Source: Paramuribaculum sp.
Lineage (GTDB): Bacteria; Bacteroidota; Bacteroidia; Bacteroidales; Muribaculaceae
Assembly (NCBI GenBank): GCA_029058705.1
Contig: JAIDXA010000307.1
Location: 1-11,097, forward strand
DNA: 11,097 nucleotides
Direction: 5' to 3'
The position numbers were made by a program, and so were the translations under genes. How positions within the stretch are numbered: the first letter of the stretch is position 1; every line of letters begins with the position of its first letter. The notes beneath the pieces are model-generated. The model searched no databases. It was not told the DNA's origin and worked only from the letters and a program-made list of their open reading frames with translations. Below are positions 1-5,831 of the stretch, in pieces.

Positions 1-19
1 AGAGGGGTATAAGAGACAG
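1..19. other. Residual Tn5/Nextera mosaic-end adapter (not genomic)
   Basis: Bases 1-19 read AGAGGGGTATAAGAGACAG. The Tn5 mosaic end used in Nextera libraries is AGATGTGTATAAGAGACAG, so 17 of 19 positions match, with T replaced by G at positions 4 and 6. The minus-strand mmdB frame agrees: up to base 20 it encodes a normal OadB/MmdB sequence ending V-I-Q-P, where the family continues with another Pro, but across the 19 bases it changes to C-L-L-Y-P-S, which is foreign to the family. Natural IS50 ends differ more from this sequence. A copy with two errors is the kind that escapes adapter trimming. Confidence 0.9.
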
Positions 20-588
20 GGCTGGATAACAGGAACGAGAGCCATGTAGGAATAGGCCGACACCGCAATCGCACCCATCAGGTTCGGAGCGAGCTTAGAC
101 GAAAGGAAGATTGCAGTAGGGCCGTCAGCTCCACCGATTATCGCGATCGCACCGGCCTGATCCGGAGCAAAGCCGAGCAGAAGAGCGACCATATACGCGC
201 CAAAGATTCCGAATTGGGCGGCCGCACCGATAAGCATCAGCTTCGGATTGGCAATGAGCGCCGAGAAGTCGGTCATCGCACCGATGCCGAGAAAAATCAG
301 CGGAGGATACCATCCGGCACTCACACCATTATACAGAATGTTCAGAACAGATCCTTCTTCATAGATACCGACTTCGAGACCGGCAGTCGTGTCAAACGGA
401 ATGTTACCGATCAGCATACCGAAACCGATCGGAACAAGCAACATTGGCTCGAAATTCTTCTTGATGGCAAGCCAAATGAAGAATAGACCCACGGCAAGCA
501 TGACGAAATGCTGCCAGGTAGCGTTGTGGAACCCGGTGAGATTCCAGAACTGCTGGAGGTTAGTCAGCAAAAAATCACCAAAATCCAT
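20..588 (-). CDS. mmdB: Methylmalonyl-CoA decarboxylase / Na+ pump beta subunit, partial (3' end missing)
   Basis: This is the integral-membrane beta subunit of the sodium-translocating decarboxylases (OadB/MmdB/GcdB). It releases CO2 from carboxybiotin and couples this to Na+ export across the inner membrane. 190 genuine codons are present of a protein usually around 400 residues. Visible family signatures are a run of hydrophobic helices, GIGAMTDFSALIANP (residues 101-115) followed by GAAAQFGIF, the GGADGPT motif (152-158) whose Asp156 corresponds to the Na+-site aspartate of Klebsiella OadB, and AYSYMALVPVIQP (178-190). The start ATG at 588 gives the expected N-terminus. It lies 36 bases after the mmdC stop, so it is very likely cotranscribed. 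Truncation is caused by the contig edge and adapter, not by mutation. The paralogue oxaloacetate decarboxylase is excluded mainly by context (mce and mmdA in the same operon). Confidence 0.93.
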
Positions 589-624
589 ATTTTTAAGATT
601 GTAATGGGTTAATGGTTAACAAAG

Positions 625-1062
625 TCACTCTATCGTGAGGATAGGAGCTCCCTCAAGAACAGCGTCACCGGGATTCACTTCGATAGATTTCACTACGCCG
701 TCACGGCCTGCATGAATGGCATTTTCCATTTTCATAGCCTCCAGGATCGCTACAGTATCGGAAGCGCCTACGGTGTCGCCGACCTTGACGTTGACACTGA
801 CAATGGTTCCGGGCAGCGGCGAAACCACCTTGTGGCCGGCACCCCCTGCCGATGCGGGTTTGGCAATGACCTTGCCGCCTTCCGCCGTGCGGGGAGCAGC
901 GGAGGGACGCGGAGCGTTTTTGATTGTCACAGGCTTCTTGTCGGCATTGAGTTCTACTTTATAGGGAACGCCATTGACTTCCACCTCGGCGACATTATGT
1001 TCGATGTCGCCCACCGACACCTTGTACATGTTACCGTTGATTTTATATTTATATTCTTTCAT
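625..1062 (-). CDS. mmdC: Biotin carboxyl carrier subunit of methylmalonyl-CoA decarboxylase
   Basis: This 145-residue soluble protein carries biotin, which shuttles the carboxyl group from the MmdA active site to the membrane beta subunit. Residues 1-46 form a small N-terminal region with a strand pattern typical of Bacteroidetes carriers. Residues 47-76 are an Ala/Pro/Gly-rich flexible linker. Residues 77-145 are a complete biotinyl domain with PLPGTI (82-87) and the biotinylation motif EAMKMEN, Lys111 being the acceptor. The length fits the gamma/C subunits of Na+-pump decarboxylases. It lies 58 bases after the lamin-tail/OadG-like gene and 36 before mmdB, within the same operon. The same domain occurs in acetyl- or propionyl-CoA carboxylase carriers, but no biotin carboxylase gene is present and the pump subunits are adjacent. 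Biotinylation must come from a BirA encoded elsewhere. Confidence 0.95.
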   Translation of the reverse strand: MKEYKYKINGNMYKVSVGDIEHNVAEVEVNGVPYKVELNADKKPVTIKNAPRPSAAPRTAEGGKVIAKPASAGGAGHKVVSPLPGTIVSVNVKVGDTVGASDTVAILEAMKMENAIHAGRDGVVKSIEVNPGDAVLEGAPILTIE

Positions 1063-1120
1063 TGTTCAAATGATTTTTATAACGGATTGTTGAATTGAAA
1101 TTTTAAACAGTCTGATGCGC

Positions 1121-2086
1121 TTATTTCTGAGGAAGCTGGCGGAGATTGTAGATTTTGGAACTCCACGGCGAGTAGGCGCGTTTCACTTTGTTTATAGTGA
1201 GCACCGTGTTTTCGCGGTCGTGAGCATCCAGATGTTCATGAAGCGCCATAACGATAGCGGCGATTTCCTCACCCGAATCATGAATCTTGCGTTCTTCCGG
1301 CTCAAGATCAGCCACAGTCGTGCCTTTAGCAACCGCACGGTTACGGCGGGAAACACGTTCTCCGATCTTGCTGATGATGTAGAAACATACACACAGCAGC
1401 AGCAACGCGCTGAAAACAATGCCCATGGCCATGATTGCCATAGCGCCGCCGTTGGCATCCTTTTCCGCAAACATATCGATCTTGTCGTTCTTCTCGCGGA
1501 TCTTGTTGTTGGAACTTGGAGTGACAGGACGTCCGTTGCTGTCATCTCTCACCTCCCAGGCCTCGGATGCATCGCCACTCTTGGAGTCAATGCCGTCAAC
1601 AATACGGGCATATGAAGTGTTCGGCGCCAGATCTGCCGGAATTGTAACCTGGTCGATCAGAGTAACACCGTCGGCATCAAACACACCGATCCAGTTTTCC
1701 TGTCCTGGAGTCAGAGTGAAATTAGTGTGGAAAGTTCCAAGGGTAGGTTGTCCGTCAGCCCAGAAAACGATGTGCTGACGTTTTGGAATCTTAGTGTTGA
1801 CATCACCCAGCGGAACTGCATACATCATGGCCTTACGCTCCTTCGACGTGAGGGAGCTGTCGAGAGTCGCCGGATTGTTCGTAATGAATACGCTGGCTAT
1901 GTTCAGCGGCGCATGAGTCGTGTTGAAAAGCTCGATCCACGCGCGGTGACGTCCGTAATCGTCAACCACACTGCTGTCGTTCTGCACCATCACTTCATTT
2001 ATGCGCAGATTCCGGCGGCTCTGGGCCGTCATGACAGACGCACACGAGGCTATGGTCAGAAGCAGAAGGAATATTTTCTTTCTCAT
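1121..2086 (-). CDS. Lamin-tail domain protein fused to an OadG/MmdD-like membrane subunit
   Basis: This 321-residue protein occupies the slot of the small delta/gamma subunit (MmdD/OadG) that anchors and stabilises Na+-pump decarboxylases. Order of parts: an N-terminal signal sequence (residues 1-22, hydrophobic core LLLLTIAS, then TAQS; IAS-C at 12-15 could also be a lipobox); a lamin-tail-like beta domain of about 27-165 (RINEVMVQN, WIELFNTT, PLNIAS, ITNN, GVTLIDQV); a charged, low-complexity stretch (167-210); one transmembrane helix (about 216-239, OadG-like GIVFSALLLL); and a cytoplasmic tail of about 80 residues with SPWSSKIYNLRQLP at the end. OadG proteins are normally near 80-120 residues with a single helix, so the N-terminal half is an exported addition. 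It lies 38 bases after mmdA and 58 before mmdC, so it is in the operon. The subunit assignment is inferred from position and helix, the lamin-tail call from pattern; neither was checked by search. Confidence 0.8.
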   Translation of the reverse strand: MRKKIFLLLLTIASCASVMTAQSRRNLRINEVMVQNDSSVVDDYGRHRAWIELFNTTHAPLNIASVFITNNPATLDSSLTSKERKAMMYAVPLGDVNTKIPKRQHIVFWADGQPTLGTFHTNFTLTPGQENWIGVFDADGVTLIDQVTIPADLAPNTSYARIVDGIDSKSGDASEAWEVRDDSNGRPVTPSSNNKIREKNDKIDMFAEKDANGGAMAIMAMGIVFSALLLLCVCFYIISKIGERVSRRNRAVAKGTTVADLEPEERKIHDSGEEIAAIVMALHEHLDAHDRENTVLTINKVKRAYSPWSSKIYNLRQLPQK

Positions 2087-2124
2087 TTTTCTCTGTATGG
2101 GTAATCTAATTGTTTCTTATGATA

Positions 2125-3678
2125 TTACAGAGGGATATTGCCATGTTTCTTGGCCGGATTGGTCAGTTTCTTTGTGGCAAGCTGCTGAAGAGCGCGAATC
2201 ACGCGGAAACGGGTGTTGCGCGGTTCGATGACATCATCGATATAACCGTAGCGGGCAGCGTTGTAAGGATTGCAGAACAGTTTGTTGTATTCCGATTCTT
2301 TTTCCTTAAGCACCGCCTGGGGATCTTCGGCCGCCTTGGCTTCACGGGCGTAAAGCACTTCTACCGCACCGGCGCCACCCATCACGGCGATTTCAGCTGT
2401 CGGCCACGCATAGTTCATATCGCCGCGAAGCTGCTTGCAGCTCATCACAATATGGCTGCCGCCATAGCTCTTGCGAAGAGTGACGGTCACTTTGGGAACA
2501 GTAGCCTCGCCATATGCATAGAGCAGTTTGGCTCCGTGAAGAATCACTCCGTTATATTCCTGGCCTGTTCCGGGAAGGAATCCGGGAACGTCGACAAGAG
2601 TTACCAATGGAATGTTGAAGGCGTCGCAGAAACGCACAAAACGCGCACCCTTGCGCGAAGCATTGCTGTCAAGGACACCGGCGAGGAATTTTGGCTGGTT
2701 AGCCACAATTCCGACAGCCTGTCCGTTGAAACGGGCAAATCCGACAATGAGGTTTTTTGCATAGTTACGCTGCACTTCAAGGAACTCGCCGTTGTCAATG
2801 ATCGCTCCGATGACTTCATACATGTCGTAGGGGCGGTTCGGTGAATCGGGAATAATGTCGTTGAGCGAGTCTTCCAGACGGTCAATCGGGTCATTGCATT
2901 CAACCAATGGGGGATCCTCAAGGTTATTCTGAGGAATATAGCTGAAGAGCTTGCGGATAATCTTCAGGCAGTCTTCGCCGTCTTCAGCGGCGAAATGGGC
3001 AACACCGCTCTTTGTAGAATGGACTTCAGCTCCACCGAGAGCGTCCTGAGTGACATCCTCGCCGGTCACAGTCTTCACTACTTTCGGACCGGTAAGGAAC
3101 ATATATGATATGCCCTTGGTCATAATGGTAAAGTCGGTGAGAGCGGGTGAGTAGACCGCACCGCCCGCACACGGACCGAGAATAGCGGAAATCTGGGGTA
3201 TAACTCCGGATGCAAGAATGTTGCGCTGGAAAATTTCGGCATATCCGGCCAATGCGTTGATGCCTTCCTGAATACGTGCACCGCCCGAGTCGTTAAGCCC
3301 GATTACAGGCGCGCCCATCTTCATGGCCATGTCCATGATCTTGCAGATCTTCAACGCCATTGTCTCGCTCAGTGATCCGCCGAACACTGTAAAGTCCTGT
3401 GCGAACACATAAACCAGACGTCCGTCGATCGTTCCGTAACCGGTCACGACACCGTCGCCGAGAAATGATTTCTTTTCCTGACCGAAATTATGGCACCGAT
3501 GGCGCACAAACATATCGATTTCTTCGAATGAACCTTCGTCGAGAAGTTGGGCAATGCGTTCGCGGGCAGTGTATTTTCCGCGTTCATGCTGTTTCTGGAT
3601 GGCTTTCTCGCCGCCTCCCAAGCGGGCCTCATTGCGCAGAGCAATGAGTTCCTGGACTTTTTCAAGCTGATTACTCAT
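2125..3678 (-). CDS. mmdA: Methylmalonyl-CoA decarboxylase carboxyltransferase (alpha) subunit
   Basis: This 517-residue cytoplasmic enzyme transfers the carboxyl group of methylmalonyl-CoA to biotin on MmdC, giving propionyl-CoA. It has the two-half crotonase-like fold of acyl-CoA carboxylase beta subunits, at the usual length of about 510-520. The N-terminal half shows ERGKYTARERI, then the CoA/oxyanion segment GLNDSGGARIQEGINALAGY and ILGPCAGGAVYSPALTDF. The C-terminal half shows PKFLAGVLDSNASRKGARF, DVPGFLPGTGQEYNG, LRKSYGGSHIVMSCK and NYAWPTAEIAVMGGAGAV. The start MSNQLEKVQEL matches the family. On sequence alone it could be the beta subunit of propionyl-CoA carboxylase; the absence of a biotin carboxylase gene and the presence of pump subunits downstream favour the decarboxylase. 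The 92-base gap from mce contains no promoter that I can recognise. Confidence 0.95.
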   Translation of the reverse strand: MSNQLEKVQELIALRNEARLGGGEKAIQKQHERGKYTARERIAQLLDEGSFEEIDMFVRHRCHNFGQEKKSFLGDGVVTGYGTIDGRLVYVFAQDFTVFGGSLSETMALKICKIMDMAMKMGAPVIGLNDSGGARIQEGINALAGYAEIFQRNILASGVIPQISAILGPCAGGAVYSPALTDFTIMTKGISYMFLTGPKVVKTVTGEDVTQDALGGAEVHSTKSGVAHFAAEDGEDCLKIIRKLFSYIPQNNLEDPPLVECNDPIDRLEDSLNDIIPDSPNRPYDMYEVIGAIIDNGEFLEVQRNYAKNLIVGFARFNGQAVGIVANQPKFLAGVLDSNASRKGARFVRFCDAFNIPLVTLVDVPGFLPGTGQEYNGVILHGAKLLYAYGEATVPKVTVTLRKSYGGSHIVMSCKQLRGDMNYAWPTAEIAVMGGAGAVEVLYAREAKAAEDPQAVLKEKESEYNKLFCNPYNAARYGYIDDVIEPRNTRFRVIRALQQLATKKLTNPAKKHGNIPL

Positions 3679-3770
3679 TGTGGGGTAATGGTTGAGTTAT
3701 GGATTTTAAAGTTGAAGAAACCGATGATGATCATTCCACCGGAGTCTTCCTTTTGTTGTTTTATTGTGGA

Positions 3771-4190
3771 TTATTTGTTCGGGTCCTCGCAGAGTTCTAC
3801 AAGTGTGCCGCAGGTGCTCTTCGGATGAAGGAATGCGATATTCAGGCCCTCGGCGCCCTTGCGGGGTGCTTTGTCGATCAAACGGCCTCCCTTGCTTTCA
3901 ACTTCCGCAAGAGCATTGGCAACACCATCCTGCACTGCGAATGCGATGTGCTGGATGCCGCCGCGACCGCCGTTGTTGGCGATAAACTTAGCGATAGCGC
4001 TGTCGGGCGATGTGGCTTCAAGAAGTTCAATCTTTGTCTGGCCAACCTTAAAAAATGCAGTCCGCACTTTCTGGTCGGCCACCTCTTCGATGGCAAAACA
4101 TTTGAAGCCAAGCATATTTTCATAAAACGGGATAGCTTCTTCAAGAGAAGTCACGGCAATGCCGACATGTTCGATGTGGGAAATATCCAT
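3771..4190 (-). CDS. mce: Methylmalonyl-CoA epimerase
   Basis: This enzyme interconverts (R)- and (S)-methylmalonyl-CoA, linking B12-dependent methylmalonyl-CoA mutase to MmdA in propionate formation. The 139-residue product is a single VOC/glyoxalase-fold protein with two repeats. The expected metal ligands are visible: His8 (HIEHVGIAV), Glu55 (TKIELLEA), His81 (GGIQHIAFAV) and Glu132 (GTLVELCED). The reading frame is open to an earlier ATG at 4226, but the family begins at the -HIEHVGIAV segment, so the ATG at 4190 is chosen; the extra 12 residues (Phe/Asn/Lys-rich) match nothing in the family. It is the first gene of the decarboxylase operon, 92 bases ahead of mmdA. A candidate promoter about 120 bases upstream would give an unusually long leader. 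Confidence 0.95.
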   Translation of the reverse strand: MDISHIEHVGIAVTSLEEAIPFYENMLGFKCFAIEEVADQKVRTAFFKVGQTKIELLEATSPDSAIAKFIANNGGRGGIQHIAFAVQDGVANALAEVESKGGRLIDKAPRKGAEGLNIAFLHPKSTCGTLVELCEDPNK

Positions 4191-4309
4191 GATATTACTG
4201 TTTTTAAAAAAATTGATAATTTCCAAAAATTATAAGTTTCACCGCAGCCGTGCAAAAATCAGCGGCTCAAAAAACCACTTAAATTATTTTCGCGCGCGCG
4301 TGTCAACCG

Positions 4310-4344
4310 CAAATTTAAGCATAAAAATTGAGAATATCCGCAAA
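4310..4344 (-). promoter_or_regulatory. Candidate Bacteroidetes promoter for mce-mmd operon
   Basis: On the minus strand, TTTG (4344-4341) and TAAATTTG (4317-4310, a perfect TAnnTTTG -7 box) are separated by 23 bases. They lie just inside the gap after the kinase-fusion stop at 4353. Transcription would begin near 4303 and leave a leader of about 110 bases before the mce ATG. The leader begins in an alternating (CG)5 tract (4291-4300) and also holds a 5-bp stem, AGCCG/CGGCT, around 4245-4267. The spacer is slightly longer than the commonly quoted 19-21 but equals that of the other promoter in this window. Confidence 0.6.
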
Positions 4345-4352
4345 TAATCAGA

Positions 4353-5642
4353 TTAAGTTTGCATTTCAGCATAAAGCGTTGCGATAAGATCAACGGCCGT
4401 CCCGACAGGAACAGATCCGGTGTTGACCATCAGCTGATAATTATGGGGATTACCCCATCTGCGACCGGTAAAATGCTGATAATGCCGGATTCTCAACTCA
4501 TTCCGCTGCCGGATATCCTTTGGCGCGGTTGCCGGATCAATCCCATAGGACGAGACTGCCCTTTCAATGGCATGATCGGAATCCGTGTAGCAGAAAACAC
4601 TGAGGACCGCACAATCGGCCATATCAGCCAGGACATGATCGGCACAGCGTCCGACGATGACACATGGTTTTTCAGCCGCAATCTCCCGTATGACTCGGCT
4701 CTGTGCCATAAAAAGGCGATCAGGCCCCGTCTGGCTATGTTCGAGAGCAACATCGTAGTTCTGGAAAATCTGAGCCGCGAGGGCCTCGGATGACAACGAC
4801 TGCTCGTTTGACTCAACGAAGTCTTCGGAATACCCGCTTTCAGTTGCTGCCATAGCAATAATGTCCCGGTCATAGCATTTTATTCCAAGTTTTTCGGCAA
4901 GTCTGTAACCAAGTTCACGACCACCGCTTCCGAATTCCCGCGTTATGGTAATGACCGTATGACGACCGGCAACGGCCGGTTTTTCAGACGCATTTTTTCT
5001 GACTCCCATAAGCCATGGGGTCAGCGGACGCAACAACTTGCCAAAGAAAAACACCATAGGCCCGACCATCAGCGCCGCAGCGACAGTCCCCTCGCGGACT
5101 CCGGAAACTGTCGAGGAGAAAATCATCGATATGAGACACGCTGAAATCACCAGGCTGACATCAAAACATATTTTCACACGTCCGAACTCCTTCTTGAAAC
5201 GCGAGGAAATGACCCTGATCAGATAGTCGCCCGAAAGCATTGCGACATTCGCCTGCACTGACATAGCTATTCCGACCGCAAGAATCGCACATCCCGCGAT
5301 CAGAGTCGCCACATGGCTCAGATAATGTTCCGGTATCCACCAATAAAGCATCCGCAGAGACATATCGATGAATATTCCGAAAAGCACACTGACCGGAATC
5401 TGCATGATCAGGTCGAACCGTTTTTCTCTAATCTGGCTTTTCGACATAAGCGCGACTTCGAGAATAATATACAGCATATTGAACAATGCCGTCCACCATC
5501 CGATAGAAAGTGGGGTGAACAGACTTAAGACATAAGGCACACTTGAGATGGGCGAAGTCCCGAGCACGGTTTTCGTCACAAGTGCGACACCCACAGAACT
5601 GATGAACAATGAGATCAGAAAATAGGCATATCTTTTAAACAT
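4353..5642 (-). CDS. YczE/YitT-like membrane protein fused to a cytidylate-kinase-like domain
   Basis: The chosen start gives 429 residues. Residues 1 to about 214 are a multi-helix membrane domain resembling the YczE/YyaS/YitT group, with the signature LGTSPISSVPYVLSL (27-41) and N-x-L/Y helices after it. From about 228 a cytidylate-kinase-like domain (Cytidylate_kin2 type) begins, with HTVITITREFGSGGRELG as its glycine-rich nucleotide loop, YDRDII (257-262) and CVIVGRCADHVL further on. The loop lacks a classical GKS/GKT P-loop, which is usual for this kinase-like family, so a true CMP kinase function is uncertain. The frame is open to an ATG at 5699, but the -7 box of the promoter lies at 5666-5673, downstream of it, so the ATG at 5642 (MFKRYAYF) is preferred. 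Substrate and role are unknown. It is transcribed towards mce and divergently from frc. Confidence 0.85.
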   Translation of the reverse strand: MFKRYAYFLISLFISSVGVALVTKTVLGTSPISSVPYVLSLFTPLSIGWWTALFNMLYIILEVALMSKSQIREKRFDLIMQIPVSVLFGIFIDMSLRMLYWWIPEHYLSHVATLIAGCAILAVGIAMSVQANVAMLSGDYLIRVISSRFKKEFGRVKICFDVSLVISACLISMIFSSTVSGVREGTVAAALMVGPMVFFFGKLLRPLTPWLMGVRKNASEKPAVAGRHTVITITREFGSGGRELGYRLAEKLGIKCYDRDIIAMAATESGYSEDFVESNEQSLSSEALAAQIFQNYDVALEHSQTGPDRLFMAQSRVIREIAAEKPCVIVGRCADHVLADMADCAVLSVFCYTDSDHAIERAVSSYGIDPATAPKDIRQRNELRIRHYQHFTGRRWGNPHNYQLMVNTGSVPVGTAVDLIATLYAEMQT

Positions 5643-5665
5643 AAAATGGGGATATTTAAAACATG

Positions 5666-5700
5666 CAAAGTTACTATTTTTTATCCAATCAAGCGTCAAA
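5666..5700 (-). promoter_or_regulatory. Candidate Bacteroidetes promoter for the kinase-fusion gene
   Basis: On the minus strand, TTTG (5700-5697) and TAACTTTG (5673-5666, perfect TAnnTTTG) are separated by 23 bases. The start of transcription would fall near 5660, leaving a leader of about 18 bases before the ATG at 5642. This placement rules against the longer frame starting at 5699. The element lies in the 189-base gap shared with the divergent frc gene. Confidence 0.65.
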
Positions 5701-5764
5701 CCGTCCGAACAGGCAGTAATGACGAACTTTTTCCTCCCCCATGCGTTATTTCAAACAGAAAACC

Positions 5765-5791
5765 GAATGCAGCCCATGCATGTCTGCATTC
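5765..5791. promoter_or_regulatory. 27-bp inverted repeat upstream of frc (candidate operator or leader hairpin)
   Basis: GAATGCAG (5765-5772) and CTGCATTC (5784-5791) are perfect 8-bp arms around an 11-base centre that itself contains the palindrome CATGCATG (5775-5782). The element ends 40 bases before the frc ATG, in the gap between the divergent kinase fusion and the oxalate genes. It has no T-run after it, so it is not a terminator. Its size and position fit a dimeric regulator site, but no regulator gene is in the window and no clear -7 box for frc was found to judge its placement. Confidence 0.5.
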
Positions 5792-5831
5792 CTTGTCAAA
5801 CCTGCTTCTTAATTATCAAAATCCCAATATT

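Noticed and set aside
1..19. Real Tn5/IS50 or other transposon end
   Set aside because: The match is better to the engineered mosaic end than to natural IS50 ends, no transposase or target duplication is seen, and it sits exactly at the contig edge.
1115..1615. Plus-strand 166-codon open frame opposite the lamin-tail/OadG-like gene
   Set aside because: It overlaps a gene with signal sequence, domain and operon support, and has no recognisable features of its own.
2110..2844. Plus-strand 244-codon open frame opposite mmdA
   Set aside because: It is antisense to a clearly conserved gene, shows no domain I recognise, and such frames arise from the codon bias of the real gene.
2125..3678. ATP-dependent propionyl-CoA or acetyl-CoA carboxylase beta subunit
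   Set aside because: No biotin carboxylase gene is present, while the Na+-pump beta subunit and carrier follow in the same operon.
4191..4226. Longer start (ATG at 4226) for mce
   Set aside because: It adds 12 residues absent from the epimerase family; the conserved start is the -HIEHVGIAV segment after the ATG at 4190.
5643..5699. Longer start (ATG at 5699) for the kinase-fusion gene
   Set aside because: A perfect TAnnTTTG box lies at 5666-5673 on the same strand, so the transcript would start downstream of that ATG.
5646..5831. In-frame open extension of frc by 62 codons upstream
   Set aside because: The family begins at LQGIKVVDFTE just after the ATG at 5832. The extension is unlike any CoA-transferase and would overlap the divergent promoter and the inverted repeat.
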